Assembly: GCA_017409845.1 (NCBI GenBank)
Contig: JAFQRY010000016.1
Location: 28,387-92,386 of the forward strand
Direction of reading: 5' to 3'
Origin: Clostridia bacterium
Lineage (GTDB): Bacteria; Bacillota; Clostridia; Oscillospirales; Acutalibacteraceae
Length of the DNA: 64,000 nt
Shown here: piece by piece, positions 8,362 through 16,914 of the stretch
How the letters are laid out: every line of letters begins with the position of its first letter
Position numbering within the stretch: the stretch's first letter is position 1
Made by a program: the position numbers and the translations under genes
Notes under the pieces: generated by a model
Told to the model about the DNA's origin: nothing
Databases searched by the model: none
The model's input: only the letters and a program-made list of their open reading frames with translations

Positions 8362-11300
8362 TTATTTGATTTTAACCTTATAGCACTTGATTTCGAAGGG
8401 CTTGATTTCAAAGCTCAGGGTCTTGCCGTCTGCGATATCGGCTGCAACATCTTCTCTTTCAAGAAGGTTACATTCGGTAACGCTTGCGATTTCAGCAAAG
8501 AATTCAGCGTTAACAGCTGCTCTTCTGCCTGACTTTTCAACAAAACGAATGATGTAAGCATCTTCGTCTTCGCACTTCTTGACTGCTTCAAGGGTAACAT
8601 TCTTACCGTCAACCGAGATGAATGATGCACTTTCGGCACCCTTTGCATCTGCAGCGATATCAACGGGAAGCATGGGATTATTGAGCTCAAGACCTCTTGC
8701 GAGAGTATCCGCATCCTTCCAGCTGCCTGCATGGGGATAGAGCGAATATGTGAAGTAGTGGTCGCCTCTGTCTGACTTCGGGTCGGGATTCATGGGAGCC
8801 TTGAGAAGAGTAATAATCATTCTCTGCTCATTGACCTCGTAGCCGTATTTGCAGTCATTGAGGATTGAAAGACCGTAGTCATCTTCGGACATATCAATGA
8901 AGTTGTGAGCTGAAACCTCAAACTTGGCCTTGTCATAAGGATTATGACGGTAGTTGGAGCTTTCGATTGTTGCATAAGCGATATCTCTTGTGAACTTCTG
9001 AGCCTTGATATCAACATCAAAGCCTACCTTGAGAAGCTTCTCCTGCTCATGCCAGCTGATGAATGTATCGAAGTCAATTCTGTCAAGCTCATTATAGATA
9101 ATGATATTCTGCTTGAGAGCTGATTTCATTATGTTCTTTGTGATTGTAACGCAGGTGAAAACATCACCGCATACAACAGACTCAACCTTGCCTGCTTCCG
9201 TTTCAAATTCACGGTCTGTGTATGTTGCAACGATATCCCATGCATCATACTTACCGGGAAGGTCTTCATAAATGCGGAATACGTTGCCCTTGCCTTCGAG
9301 AACTTCTCTGTTGTTCTTCTTGTCGAAGATTGAAACAAGCTCTGCTGCAGCATCAAACTTAAGGCTGAAGTTTGCGTTTTCGATATCTGCGCAATCAACT
9401 GCCTTTGCTTCTGCAACAGCAGCATCCTTGGTGTAATATACTTTATAGCCTACTGCGGGAACATCCTTTGCAACGAAAACGAGAACCTTTGTGCCGTCAA
9501 GCTTTGTATATGCCTGAACGGGAACCTTGTTGCCGTCTGCATCAAAGATTTCAACATCCTTATAGGGAAGCTCAACCTTTGAGGTTGCGGGTGTGCCAAG
9601 TGAGTTGAAGAGTGCGAAGGGCTTGCCGTATTTTGCTTCGCCGCTGATGTTGCCTGCGATAGCATTGAGAGCACCGTCACGGACCTCTTCACCGATTCTG
9701 ATAATATCATCATAGATAGCACAGAGATCGCCGAAAACCTCGGTGATGTGTGAGCCGGGAAGTGAATCGTGGAACTGGTTTGTGAGAATCATCTGCCAGC
9801 CTTCATTGAGCTTTTCAAGAGGATACTCATAGCCGTATTTCATTGCGATTGATGCAAAAATTTCTGCCTGACGGTAGAGATTTTCGCTGTATCTGTTGAG
9901 CTTCTTGAGAAGAGCCTTTGTGGTATGAACACCTCTGTGCTCTTCAAGATAAAGCTCGTCCTTCCATGTGGGGATGTTGGTATCGGTTGCCTTTGCCTTC
10001 ATTCTTGCAAGTGAATCTTCAATCTTGCTGGGCTTTGTTTCGGGAAGACCGGGGAAGCTCTTGTAACGCTTTGCATATTCGAGCATTTCGGTGTCAACAC
10101 CGCCGCCGCCATCGCCCCAGCCGTAGCAATACATGGATTCGCCGATGGTTGCCTTATCGGTATATTTCTTCCAGTTCATCTTGAGTGAGTCAGCCTCAAC
10201 TGTTCCGATGAAATGTGTGGGAGGAACGATTGAGAATACCTTTGAGCCGTCGGGGCCTTCCCACCAGAAGGTGCTGTACTGCCAGGGATTTGTGTCATTC
10301 CAGATACCCATCTTATGAGTTACGAAATATTCAACGCCTGCCTTCTTGAGAATCTGAGGCATTGCGTAGCCGTTGCCGAATACATCGGGTACCCAGCAGG
10401 TTTTAGGAGTTATGCCGAAGGTCTTTTCGGCATATCTTACGCCGTGAAGAAGCTGACGGACAAAGGATTCACCCGAAACAAGGTTACAGTCGGGCTCAAC
10501 CCACATTGCACCGATATATTCCCATCTGCCCTCTGCGATACGCTGCTTGACCTGATCGAAGAGGTTGGGATATTTATCTGCCATTTCGATATAAGTGGGA
10601 GCTGTGCTCTGTGAGAAAATAAAGTCGGGATACTGCTCCATGAGTCTGAGCATTGTTGCGTGAGTTCTGCCGAGCTTACGGACATACTCTTTATAAGCCC
10701 ACATGAATACGATATCAAGATGTGAGTTACCTACAAGTGAAAGAGTTCCTTCGGTCTTGTAGTTGGGATTATTGTAGACTCTGTCTTTGAGAACCTTCTG
10801 TGCTTCAAGGAGTCCTGCCTTGAATTCGTCGCCCGTCACATCAAAGTTGACATGAGTGAAGGCTTCTTTAAGTGCGGAGCGGATAAGCTCTGCAAGACCC
10901 GTATCGAGAACGGGCATGAAAAGTGCGTTGAAAACAGCCTTGAAATCCCAATAAACTTCTTCGATTACGGGGTCAACAACGCCGATGAATGAGCATGAAA
11001 GAGTTTTGACTGTTGATTCGTTTGAATGCCATACATAATATGATTCAATGTCTACATCGTAATGCTTGCCTGCTTCAGCGTTATCCGAAAGAAGAACGCT
11101 GTTGCGGAAGGGGTCAAGACCCTGATAGGGCTCGCCGTTAAGAGAGAGAAGTGAGTCGCCGCCGAAATAAACATTGAGAGTAACCTTCTTGCCTGCAAAT
11201 CTCTCGGGCATATCGAAGGAATTCTTGAAAAATGCACTCCAGCCGTTGTTGCCCCAACGGTCGCCTACGTCGATTTCCTTCCACTCATCATAAAGATATT

Positions 11301-11526
11301 CGTAATCACCGATGCCCTTATAGATGCATTCCTTCATCTTCCATGCGGGAAGTGATTCGATATCGGTGTAAATTCTCTTCTTGAGTGTTTTGAGCTTGAC
11401 ATTAACAACATCGTCAAATGAGAAAATACCTCTCTGCTTGCCTTTTGTCGCATCTCGCCAGTCGTCAACATGAGCATCCATTGCATCAAGAGCTGCGACG
11501 GCATCGAAATTTTTGATTTCTGCCAA
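8362..11526 (-). CDS. Alpha-mannosidase, glycoside hydrolase family 38
   Basis: 1054-residue cytoplasmic enzyme (no signal peptide) of the GH38 type related to ManC/MAN2C1. It removes alpha-linked mannose with retention, using a divalent metal. An N-terminal beta domain (residues 1-255) precedes the catalytic domain: NSHLDIVFMW at 267-276 gives the metal-binding His and Asp, GAMWVEPDCNLVSGES at about 339 holds the catalytic Asp (D346), and CWVPDVFGNGYAMPQIL and NQFHDSLPGSHI are further conserved GH38 blocks. The C-terminal half is beta-sandwich. It heads an operon with two small membrane proteins; its promoter is at 11593-11621. Substrate (free N-glycan fragments or other mannosides) cannot be read from sequence. 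Confidence 0.92.
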   Translation of the reverse strand: MAEIKNFDAVAALDAMDAHVDDWRDATKGKQRGIFSFDDVVNVKLKTLKKRIYTDIESLPAWKMKECIYKGIGDYEYLYDEWKEIDVGDRWGNNGWSAFFKNSFDMPERFAGKKVTLNVYFGGDSLLSLNGEPYQGLDPFRNSVLLSDNAEAGKHYDVDIESYYVWHSNESTVKTLSCSFIGVVDPVIEEVYWDFKAVFNALFMPVLDTGLAELIRSALKEAFTHVNFDVTGDEFKAGLLEAQKVLKDRVYNNPNYKTEGTLSLVGNSHLDIVFMWAYKEYVRKLGRTHATMLRLMEQYPDFIFSQSTAPTYIEMADKYPNLFDQVKQRIAEGRWEYIGAMWVEPDCNLVSGESFVRQLLHGVRYAEKTFGITPKTCWVPDVFGNGYAMPQILKKAGVEYFVTHKMGIWNDTNPWQYSTFWWEGPDGSKVFSIVPPTHFIGTVEADSLKMNWKKYTDKATIGESMYCYGWGDGGGGVDTEMLEYAKRYKSFPGLPETKPSKIEDSLARMKAKATDTNIPTWKDELYLEEHRGVHTTKALLKKLNRYSENLYRQAEIFASIAMKYGYEYPLEKLNEGWQMILTNQFHDSLPGSHITEVFGDLCAIYDDIIRIGEEVRDGALNAIAGNISGEAKYGKPFALFNSLGTPATSKVELPYKDVEIFDADGNKVPVQAYTKLDGTKVLVFVAKDVPAVGYKVYYTKDAAVAEAKAVDCADIENANFSLKFDAAAELVSIFDKKNNREVLEGKGNVFRIYEDLPGKYDAWDIVATYTDREFETEAGKVESVVCGDVFTCVTITKNIMKSALKQNIIIYNELDRIDFDTFISWHEQEKLLKVGFDVDIKAQKFTRDIAYATIESSNYRHNPYDKAKFEVSAHNFIDMSEDDYGLSILNDCKYGYEVNEQRMIITLLKAPMNPDPKSDRGDHYFTYSLYPHAGSWKDADTLARGLELNNPMLPVDIAADAKGAESASFISVDGKNVTLEAVKKCEDEDAYIIRFVEKSGRRAAVNAEFFAEIASVTECNLLEREDVAADIADGKTLSFEIKPFEIKCYKVKIK

Positions 11527-11592
11527 CTTAAATCGTCCTTTCTTATGTAAAAATCGGTAGAAGATTATTTAAAACCAAACTATACCTTTTAC

Positions 11593-11621
11593 AGTATATC
11601 ACCCTCAAATGTATATTTCAA
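11593..11621 (-). promoter_or_regulatory. Promoter of the GH38/membrane-pair operon
   Basis: Minus strand TTGAAA (11616-11621) and TATACT (11593-11598) with a 17-base spacer, about 70 bases before the start codon. AAAGGACG before the ATG is the ribosome site. Confidence 0.75.
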
Positions 11622-11632
11622 TACAAATAAAT

Positions 11633-11673
11633 ATAAAAATTGCAGTTTATCTGTCTGTGACAAATAAACTGCA
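11633..11673 (-). terminator. Terminator between the zinc-ribbon operon and the GH38 promoter
   Basis: A 10-bp perfect stem TGCAGTTTAT / ATAAACTGCA (11641-11650 with 11664-11673), followed on the minus strand by ATTTTTATATT. It would end transcripts of the zinc-ribbon genes at 11806-12584 before the GH38 promoter. Confidence 0.75.
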
Positions 11674-11723
11674 TCTCAAACAAAACCACAATCTGAAAAT
11701 ATAGACTATTCCTTTACCTTTTT

Positions 11724-11760
11724 TTGAAAGAAGGTGACATTTTCGTAAGAAAATGACGAA
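11724..11760 (-). repeat. Dispersed hairpin repeat, copy 1
   Basis: On the minus strand CGTCATTTTCTTACGAAAAT then GTCACCTTCTTTC. The same unit occurs on the plus strand at 17790-17834 with three differences over the shared core. The core is a hairpin (CATTTTC / GAAAATG). Such units recur between genes in many gut clostridia. Confidence 0.6.
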
Positions 11761-11805
11761 TAATTGACAATAATGCAAACACAAAATTTCAGTTGCATTA
11801 AATTT

Positions 11806-12153
11806 TTACTTTTTTGTATTTGACTTTTTTATCCCGAAATATCCTACAAAGCTCATAGCTATACCTGCAATTTTTACAGCATTAAAAACATATCCGATAA
11901 TCAGATTGATGACTGCATAAGTTTCTGGAGCCAATGATGCATAAGGAAAAAACCACATCAAAATTTCCTTAACGAAAGAAACCATAAATCCAACAGCAGA
12001 TAAAATCAAACCAACAAACAACAATCTAATATATTTTTCTGTTTTTGAGAAATCAGTTGAATCTTCTCCATTTTGATTTACTTCAGTTCCACAGTTAATA
12101 CAGAGAACAGCATTATCATTTATTTCTTTTCCACACGAAGAACAAATTTTCAT
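11806..12153 (-). CDS. Zinc-ribbon membrane protein
   Basis: 115 residues from the ATG at 12153 (GGAGATAAAAGT before it; the longer frame lacks a site). Residues 3-21 form a zinc ribbon CSSCGKEINDNAVLCINCG. After an acidic linker there are two membrane helices, YIRLLFVGLILSAVGFMVSFVKEIL and AVINLIIGYVFNAVKIAGIAMSFVGYFGI. No family name beyond zinc ribbon is recognised. It is 33 bases after the zinc-ribbon/TM2 gene at 12186 and should be in the same transcript, giving this module an extra member that the module at 4.1 kb lacks. Confidence 0.75.
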   Translation of the reverse strand: MKICSSCGKEINDNAVLCINCGTEVNQNGEDSTDFSKTEKYIRLLFVGLILSAVGFMVSFVKEILMWFFPYASLAPETYAVINLIIGYVFNAVKIAGIAMSFVGYFGIKKSNTKK

Positions 12154-12185
12154 ACTTTTATCTCCAGTCTTATTTTTATGATTTA

Positions 12186-12584
12186 TTAATGTTTTATTAT
12201 TTTTCCGTCTGAGTCGGTAAATTTGCTGCACAAAATCATTATCAAATCAATAAGAGTGCCGATCCCAAAGCAGCCCAAAGTGAACAGCCACAAAATGCCT
12301 GTTCCTGTTTTACCAACATAAAAACGGTGAATACCTAATCCGCCAGCAAAGAAACATATCAAAAGAGTTACCAGCCAATCTTTATTTGATATATTCGAAT
12401 CTTTTTTTACTTGCGTTGAGCCAAAATCTGATGACACACCACAGTTAAGGCACGCAATCGAGTTGGAATTTAACTTACCCCCGCAGTTTGCACAAAAATC
12501 ATTTCCTGTACCTGCGGAACAGCCACAAGCAAGACAAATTACTTGATTTTCGTTCATTTTTTCACCGCAAGTTTTACAGAACAT
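12186..12584 (-). CDS. Double zinc-ribbon plus TM2-domain membrane protein
   Basis: 132 residues from the ATG at 12584, which has an AAGGGGGA ribosome site. Two zinc ribbons follow each other: CKTCGEKMNENQVICLACGC (residues 3-22) and CANCGGKLNSNSIACLNCG. The C-terminal half is a TM2 domain (WLVTLLICFFAGGLGIHRFYVGKTGTG, LWLFTLGCFGIGTLIDLIMIL). It is divergent from a 74-residue Xre regulator; its perfect promoter lies inside a palindrome region. Same architecture and same regulator size as the 4.1-4.9 kb module, though operator sequences differ. Confidence 0.85.
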   Translation of the reverse strand: MFCKTCGEKMNENQVICLACGCSAGTGNDFCANCGGKLNSNSIACLNCGVSSDFGSTQVKKDSNISNKDWLVTLLICFFAGGLGIHRFYVGKTGTGILWLFTLGCFGIGTLIDLIMILCSKFTDSDGKIIKH

Positions 12585-12600
12585 AAAAATCCCCCTTTCA

Positions 12601-12690
12601 CAATTATTTTGCACCTATATAAGTGCAAAATAATTGTAACATCAACATAAAATAATGTCAAGAAATTTTTGCTCTCATTTAGGTGCAAGA
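12601..12690. promoter_or_regulatory. Promoter and two palindromic operators of the second zinc-ribbon/TM2/Xre module
   Basis: Minus strand TTGACA (12656-12661) and TACAAT (12633-12638), spacer 17. Downstream of it a perfect inverted repeat with 14-base arms CAATTATTTTGCAC / GTGCAAAATAATTG (12601-12614, 12623-12636) overlaps the -10 box. A second, weaker copy with the same 8-base spacing, TTTTGCTC-N8-GTGCAAGA (12667-12690), lies just before the Xre gene's ribosome site. Two sites of one design, one per gene, strongly suggest mutual repression by the Xre protein. Confidence 0.8.
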
Positions 12691-12705
12691 GAAGGTGGCA
12701 TTATC

Positions 12706-12930
12706 ATGAACAAAGAATACGAAAAGATTGTTGGCATGAACATAAGAAAATTAAGAGAAAAGTCCAATCTCACACAAGAACAATTATCGGCAAAGTTACA
12801 GGTAGGCGGATGTGATATAACGCGCAGTGCACTTGCTAAAATAGAAGTGGGGCAAAGACACCTTTATCCGGATGAAATAAAACTTTTAAAAGAAATTCTT
12901 AATGTTGACTACGATGAAATTTTTATATAG
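12706..12930 (+). CDS. Small Xre-family helix-turn-helix regulator
   Basis: 74 residues from the ATG at 12706 (AAGGTGG before it). HTH_3 domain: IVGMNIRKLREKSNLTQEQLSAKLQVGGCDITRSALAKIEVGQRHLYPDEIKLLKEILNVDYDEIF. The loop GGCDITRSALAKIE is slightly longer than usual. No ligand domain. It is divergent from the zinc-ribbon/TM2 gene, and the TTTTGCAC-N8-GTGCAAAA sites flank the two promoters, so it probably represses both. Equal length to the regulator at 4633 but only family-level similarity in the reading helix. Confidence 0.87.
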   Translation: MNKEYEKIVGMNIRKLREKSNLTQEQLSAKLQVGGCDITRSALAKIEVGQRHLYPDEIKLLKEILNVDYDEIFI

Positions 12931-12937
12931 TTAGAGG

Positions 12938-12966
12938 TTTACATCTTTGAATATATATGGTAGAAT
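12938..12966 (+). promoter_or_regulatory. Promoter of the HAD/GH38 operon
   Basis: TTTACA (12938-12943) and TAGAAT (12961-12966) with a 17-base spacer, 35 bases before the start codon at 13002. Confidence 0.65.
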
Positions 12967-13001
12967 ATTATGAATTTTTATATTTTGAAAGGAACAGAAA
13001 A

Positions 13002-13997
13002 ATGCTTCTTGACAAAACCATCAACATTCCCGATCTCGGTCTTGTCGGACCCGAGAGCGGATTTCACCTTCTTGAAACAACCGAAGACGGAAAATTCACG
13101 GCAGGCAAAAACGGCGTTGACTGCATTGTTGCAACCGGCGATAAAAAGGTTGAATTCGTTTCATTCGGCAGCCACACCCTTGCAGGCGTAAAGTCTGCAA
13201 TTGCATATCCCGTTTATTATCCCGTTTATCCCGTTAAAACAGAGTATCCCCTCAACGCAGTCCTTATGGACCTTGACGGCACAACCGTACGCAGCGAGGA
13301 TTTCTGGATCTGGATTATCCAGATGAGCACCGCAAGCATGCTCGGCAATCCCAGGTTTGAGCTTGAAGATGCCGACCTTCCCTTCGTTTCGGGTCACAGC
13401 GTTTCCGAGCATCTTCAGTATTGCATTGATAAATACTGCCCCGGCGAGTCACTTGAAAAGGCACGCAACTTCTATTTTGAACACACTCACAGAGAAATGG
13501 AAGAAATTATGGCAGGCAGAGGAAAAGAAGGTGCCTTCACTCCCACAGAGGGCGTCAAGGATTTCCTTCTCGAGCTCAAGGATATGGGCGTCAAAATCGG
13601 TCTTGTTACTTCGGGACTTTATGAAAAAGCCTGGCCCGAGATTCTTTCGGCATTCCGCACTCTCGGAATGGGCGACCCCAAGGATTTCTACGATGCAATC
13701 ATTTCCGCAGGCTTCCCCCTCAGAAAAGGCAGCGTAGGCACACTCGGTGAGCTTTCACCCAAGCCTCATCCCTGGCTCTATTCCGAAACATCAATCGTCG
13801 GTCTCGGCGAAGCATTCGCAGACAGAAACAGAGTTGTCGGCATCGAAGACAGCGGTGCGGGTGCATGCTCGGTCCGTCTTGCAGGCTACACCACAATCGG
13901 TATTGCAGGCGGCAACATTGAATCAAGCGGCACAAAGGCAGTTTGCTCGCATTTCTGCAATAACTTTGCCGAAATCATGAAAATAATCAAAGGATAA
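13002..13997 (+). CDS. HAD-superfamily hydrolase with an N-terminal extension
   Basis: 331 residues from the ATG at 13002 (GAAAGGAAC site). HAD motifs: DLDGTTV at residues 90-96 (nucleophile Asp 90 and acid/base Asp 92), LVTSG (motif II), K in SPKPHP (motif III) and GIEDSGAG (motif IV). A cap domain of about 120 residues lies between motifs I and II, as in beta-phosphoglucomutase-like phosphatases. The first 80 residues before the HAD core are an unusual addition of unknown role. The gene stands 11 bases upstream of a GH38 enzyme, so a phosphosugar substrate released from mannosides is plausible but inferred. Confidence 0.85.
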   Translation: MLLDKTINIPDLGLVGPESGFHLLETTEDGKFTAGKNGVDCIVATGDKKVEFVSFGSHTLAGVKSAIAYPVYYPVYPVKTEYPLNAVLMDLDGTTVRSEDFWIWIIQMSTASMLGNPRFELEDADLPFVSGHSVSEHLQYCIDKYCPGESLEKARNFYFEHTHREMEEIMAGRGKEGAFTPTEGVKDFLLELKDMGVKIGLVTSGLYEKAWPEILSAFRTLGMGDPKDFYDAIISAGFPLRKGSVGTLGELSPKPHPWLYSETSIVGLGEAFADRNRVVGIEDSGAGACSVRLAGYTTIGIAGGNIESSGTKAVCSHFCNNFAEIMKIIKG

Positions 13998-14008
13998 GGT
14001 GATTTGAA

Positions 14009-16864
14009 ATGGATAAAAAAGATAAGCTCCAGTGTCATTTTATATCAAACACTCATTGGGACAGAGAATGGCGTTTCTCCGCACGGCGCACTCAGCACAT
14101 GCTCGGCTACATGGTAGACATGCTTCTCGATATTCTTGACAAGAATCCCGACTACAAGCATTTCCACTTTGACTCTCAGACAATGCCCATGCAGGATTAT
14201 CTTGAGGTTTATCCCGAAAAGAAGGAAAAGCTTCAAAAATACATCAAAGAGGGCAGAATTGCAATCGGTCCCTGGTTCTGTCTGCCCGATGAATTCACGG
14301 TAGGCAGCGAAGCTCTCGTCCGTAACCTCCTTCTCGGTCATAAGCAGGGCAAGGAAATGGGCGGCATCAGCAAAACGGGCTATTCGCCCTTCGGCTGGGG
14401 TCAGATTTCGCAGCTTCCCCAGATTTATGCGGGCTTCGGCATCAACTTTGCATCGTTCTACAGAGGCATTAACACATATAAGGCTCCCCGTTCGGAATTC
14501 TTCTGGGAAAGCCCCGACGGTTCAAGAATCTGGGCATCACGTCTCGGCAAAAGACCCCGCTACAACATCTGGTATGTTGTTCAGAGACCCGTTTATTTCA
14601 ACCAGGAAAACGAAAATAACCGTGACATGGTATGGAACGACAACAACGGCGTTTTCAAGCTGATTGACCGTGACTGGAAGCTCGACTATCAGTATACACA
14701 TCCGTTCTACGAGTATCATAAAGAAAACATCAAGGCAAGAGCAGAGCAGGCTGTTGAGGAGCAGAATAATGACTGGACTACTCCGCACCGCTTCTGGTCG
14801 GCAGGTCACGACTCATCCTGCCCCGATGCCCGTGAGGTTCAGCTTATCAAGGACCTTGACGCAGCACTTCCCGATGCAGATGTTTTCCACAGCACTCTCA
14901 GAGAAATGGAGCAGAGCATCATTGATAACTTTGACCCGAACGCACCCGTTCTCAAGGGCGAAATGCGTGACCCCTACACCAAGGGCAGCGTAAGCATTCT
15001 CTGCGGCTGGATTCTCTCCGCAAGAACATATATCAAGCAGGAAAACTTTGACACGGAAAGAAGACTCATCAACTACGCTGAGCCCTTCGCGGTTTTCGCT
15101 TCACTTGCAGGTGCACCCTATCCTCAGAATTTCATTGACCTTTCATATAACTATCTTCTTCAGAACCACGGCCACGACAGCATCGGCTCATGCGGCAGAG
15201 ACGTTGTTTATGAAGATGTTATGTCACGCTACAGACAGTCGAGAGAGCTTTCAAGCTGCGTATTCGAGCGTGCATTCATGGATATTGCAGGCGATATCGA
15301 CCTTCGTTCATTCAGCCGCGACGATGCGGCGGTTGTTGTTTTCAACCCTGCTCCCTTCAAGAGAACAGAAACCGTCAATCTCCGTGTTGAAATTCCCGCA
15401 GAGTGGAAAACAGGCACCTTCGAGCTTCTTGACGAAGACGGCACAGCTCTCAAATATCAGGTCATCTCCTCAAACGATAACAACGCACAGATTATTCAGA
15501 ATCCCAACGATACTGCAAACGTTCTTCACACAAGACAGCGTCTTATTGCTGTTGAGGTCAGTGATATCCCTGCAATGGGCTACAAGACCCTCAAGATGCG
15601 TCCCACATACAATGTAAGAGCAACAACTCCCGTTACTCTTCTCAAAACTAACCATGTTATGGAAAACGAATATCTCCGCGTTACCATCAACAACAACGGC
15701 ACCTACAATGTTGTTGATAAGGAAACAGGCAAGGTTTACGAAAACCTCGGCTATTTCAAGGACGGCGGCGAAATCGGTAATCCCTGGGAGCACTTTGTTC
15801 CCGAATTCAACGAGATTTTCACAACTCTCGGCGAAAAGGCAACAATCACTCTTCTCCGTGACGGCGAATTTGAAACAGCATACAAGATTTCAATGCGTTG
15901 GATGCTTCCCGAAAAGCGTTCATTTGACGAAAAATCAAGAAGCGAGCACAAGCTTCCCGTTGATATCGACAGCATCGTAACTCTCCGCAAGGGAGCAAGA
16001 TTCGTTGAAATCGAAACAACAGTCAACAACCGCTGCGAAGACCATTATCTGCAGGTTGCATTCCCCACGGGTATCAAGTCTGAATTCTCATATGCACAGG
16101 GTCAGTTCGATGTTCTCAAGCGTCCCATCGCAAAGCCCGATTACTCGCTTTATGATGAAATTCCCATGACAGAGCATCCCATGAACTCCTTCGTTGATCT
16201 TACCGACGGCGTTAACGGTGCCGCTCTTCTCAACACAGGTCTTAAGGCATATGAAGCCGCAGACGACGAATGCAACACACTTTATCTTTCACTCATCCGT
16301 GCATATCCTCTCCGCATCTGCGTTACTGCAGACATGCAGAACTACAGCGACTGGGATAAGGGCTCACAGTGCATCGGAAAGAACACCTTCCGCTATGCAT
16401 TCATGCCTCATAAGGGCGACTGGGAAGAAGGCAACGTATGGCAGGAAAGCGAACGCTTCAACCTCTATCTTACAGCAGGTCAGCTTGCTCCCACTGCACA
16501 CGGCAAAAACGCTCTCACCCATTCATTCCTTGAACTCGGCGAAGAAAACCTCAATGTCAGCGCAATCAAGAAGAGCGAAGACGGCGAAGGCTATGTTATC
16601 CGTCTCTTCAATCCTTCAGATAAGACAATCAAGAATAAGATTCGTCTCAACGGCGGCATAGCTCCCATCGAAAAGGCTCAGTCACCCGTTGAAAGACAGG
16701 TTGCAGAGTTTGAGCTTCCCGCATATTCAGGCAAGAAGTGGAAGGAAATCAAGCTTGTTACTCTTGAAGAGCTTGATCAGGCTCCCCTCACCGTTGATGC
16801 AGACGGCTTTGCAGAGTTCGAAATCACAGGCAAAAAGATTCTTACAATTAAATTCGTAGGCTAA
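14009..16864 (+). CDS. GH38 alpha-mannosidase-like hydrolase (MngB-type)
   Basis: 951 residues, no signal peptide. The N-terminus holds SNTHWDREW (metal ligands H16 and D18), then GPWFCLPDEFTVGSEALVRNLL with the catalytic Asp (D94), SPFGWGQISQLPQIYAGFGI, and SAGHDSSCPD around residue 270. This arrangement, with the catalytic domain at the very start, resembles E. coli MngB (mannosylglycerate hydrolase) and other bacterial GH38 rather than the 1054-residue enzyme at 8362. It is co-transcribed with the HAD hydrolase and ends at a strong terminator. Codon use is richer in C at third positions than the neighbouring zinc-ribbon genes, consistent with high expression. Confidence 0.9.
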   Translation: MDKKDKLQCHFISNTHWDREWRFSARRTQHMLGYMVDMLLDILDKNPDYKHFHFDSQTMPMQDYLEVYPEKKEKLQKYIKEGRIAIGPWFCLPDEFTVGSEALVRNLLLGHKQGKEMGGISKTGYSPFGWGQISQLPQIYAGFGINFASFYRGINTYKAPRSEFFWESPDGSRIWASRLGKRPRYNIWYVVQRPVYFNQENENNRDMVWNDNNGVFKLIDRDWKLDYQYTHPFYEYHKENIKARAEQAVEEQNNDWTTPHRFWSAGHDSSCPDAREVQLIKDLDAALPDADVFHSTLREMEQSIIDNFDPNAPVLKGEMRDPYTKGSVSILCGWILSARTYIKQENFDTERRLINYAEPFAVFASLAGAPYPQNFIDLSYNYLLQNHGHDSIGSCGRDVVYEDVMSRYRQSRELSSCVFERAFMDIAGDIDLRSFSRDDAAVVVFNPAPFKRTETVNLRVEIPAEWKTGTFELLDEDGTALKYQVISSNDNNAQIIQNPNDTANVLHTRQRLIAVEVSDIPAMGYKTLKMRPTYNVRATTPVTLLKTNHVMENEYLRVTINNNGTYNVVDKETGKVYENLGYFKDGGEIGNPWEHFVPEFNEIFTTLGEKATITLLRDGEFETAYKISMRWMLPEKRSFDEKSRSEHKLPVDIDSIVTLRKGARFVEIETTVNNRCEDHYLQVAFPTGIKSEFSYAQGQFDVLKRPIAKPDYSLYDEIPMTEHPMNSFVDLTDGVNGAALLNTGLKAYEAADDECNTLYLSLIRAYPLRICVTADMQNYSDWDKGSQCIGKNTFRYAFMPHKGDWEEGNVWQESERFNLYLTAGQLAPTAHGKNALTHSFLELGEENLNVSAIKKSEDGEGYVIRLFNPSDKTIKNKIRLNGGIAPIEKAQSPVERQVAEFELPAYSGKKWKEIKLVTLEELDQAPLTVDADGFAEFEITGKKILTIKFVG

Positions 16865-16870
16865 AAAATT

Positions 16871-16906
16871 AACCTGCCAAAGCAAAACGCTTTGGCAGGT
16901 TTTTTC
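16871..16906. terminator. Strong bidirectional terminator
   Basis: Perfect 13-bp stem AACCTGCCAAAGC / GCTTTGGCAGGTT with loop AAAAC, then TTTTTTC on the plus strand; on the minus strand it is followed by AATTTTTTAG. It separates the convergent GH38 gene and BspA-like gene. Confidence 0.92.
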
Positions 16907-16914
16907 TTGAAAGT

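Noticed and set aside
14045-16029. Long frames opposite the GH38 gene
   Set aside because: They are shadows produced by codon bias on the coding strand.
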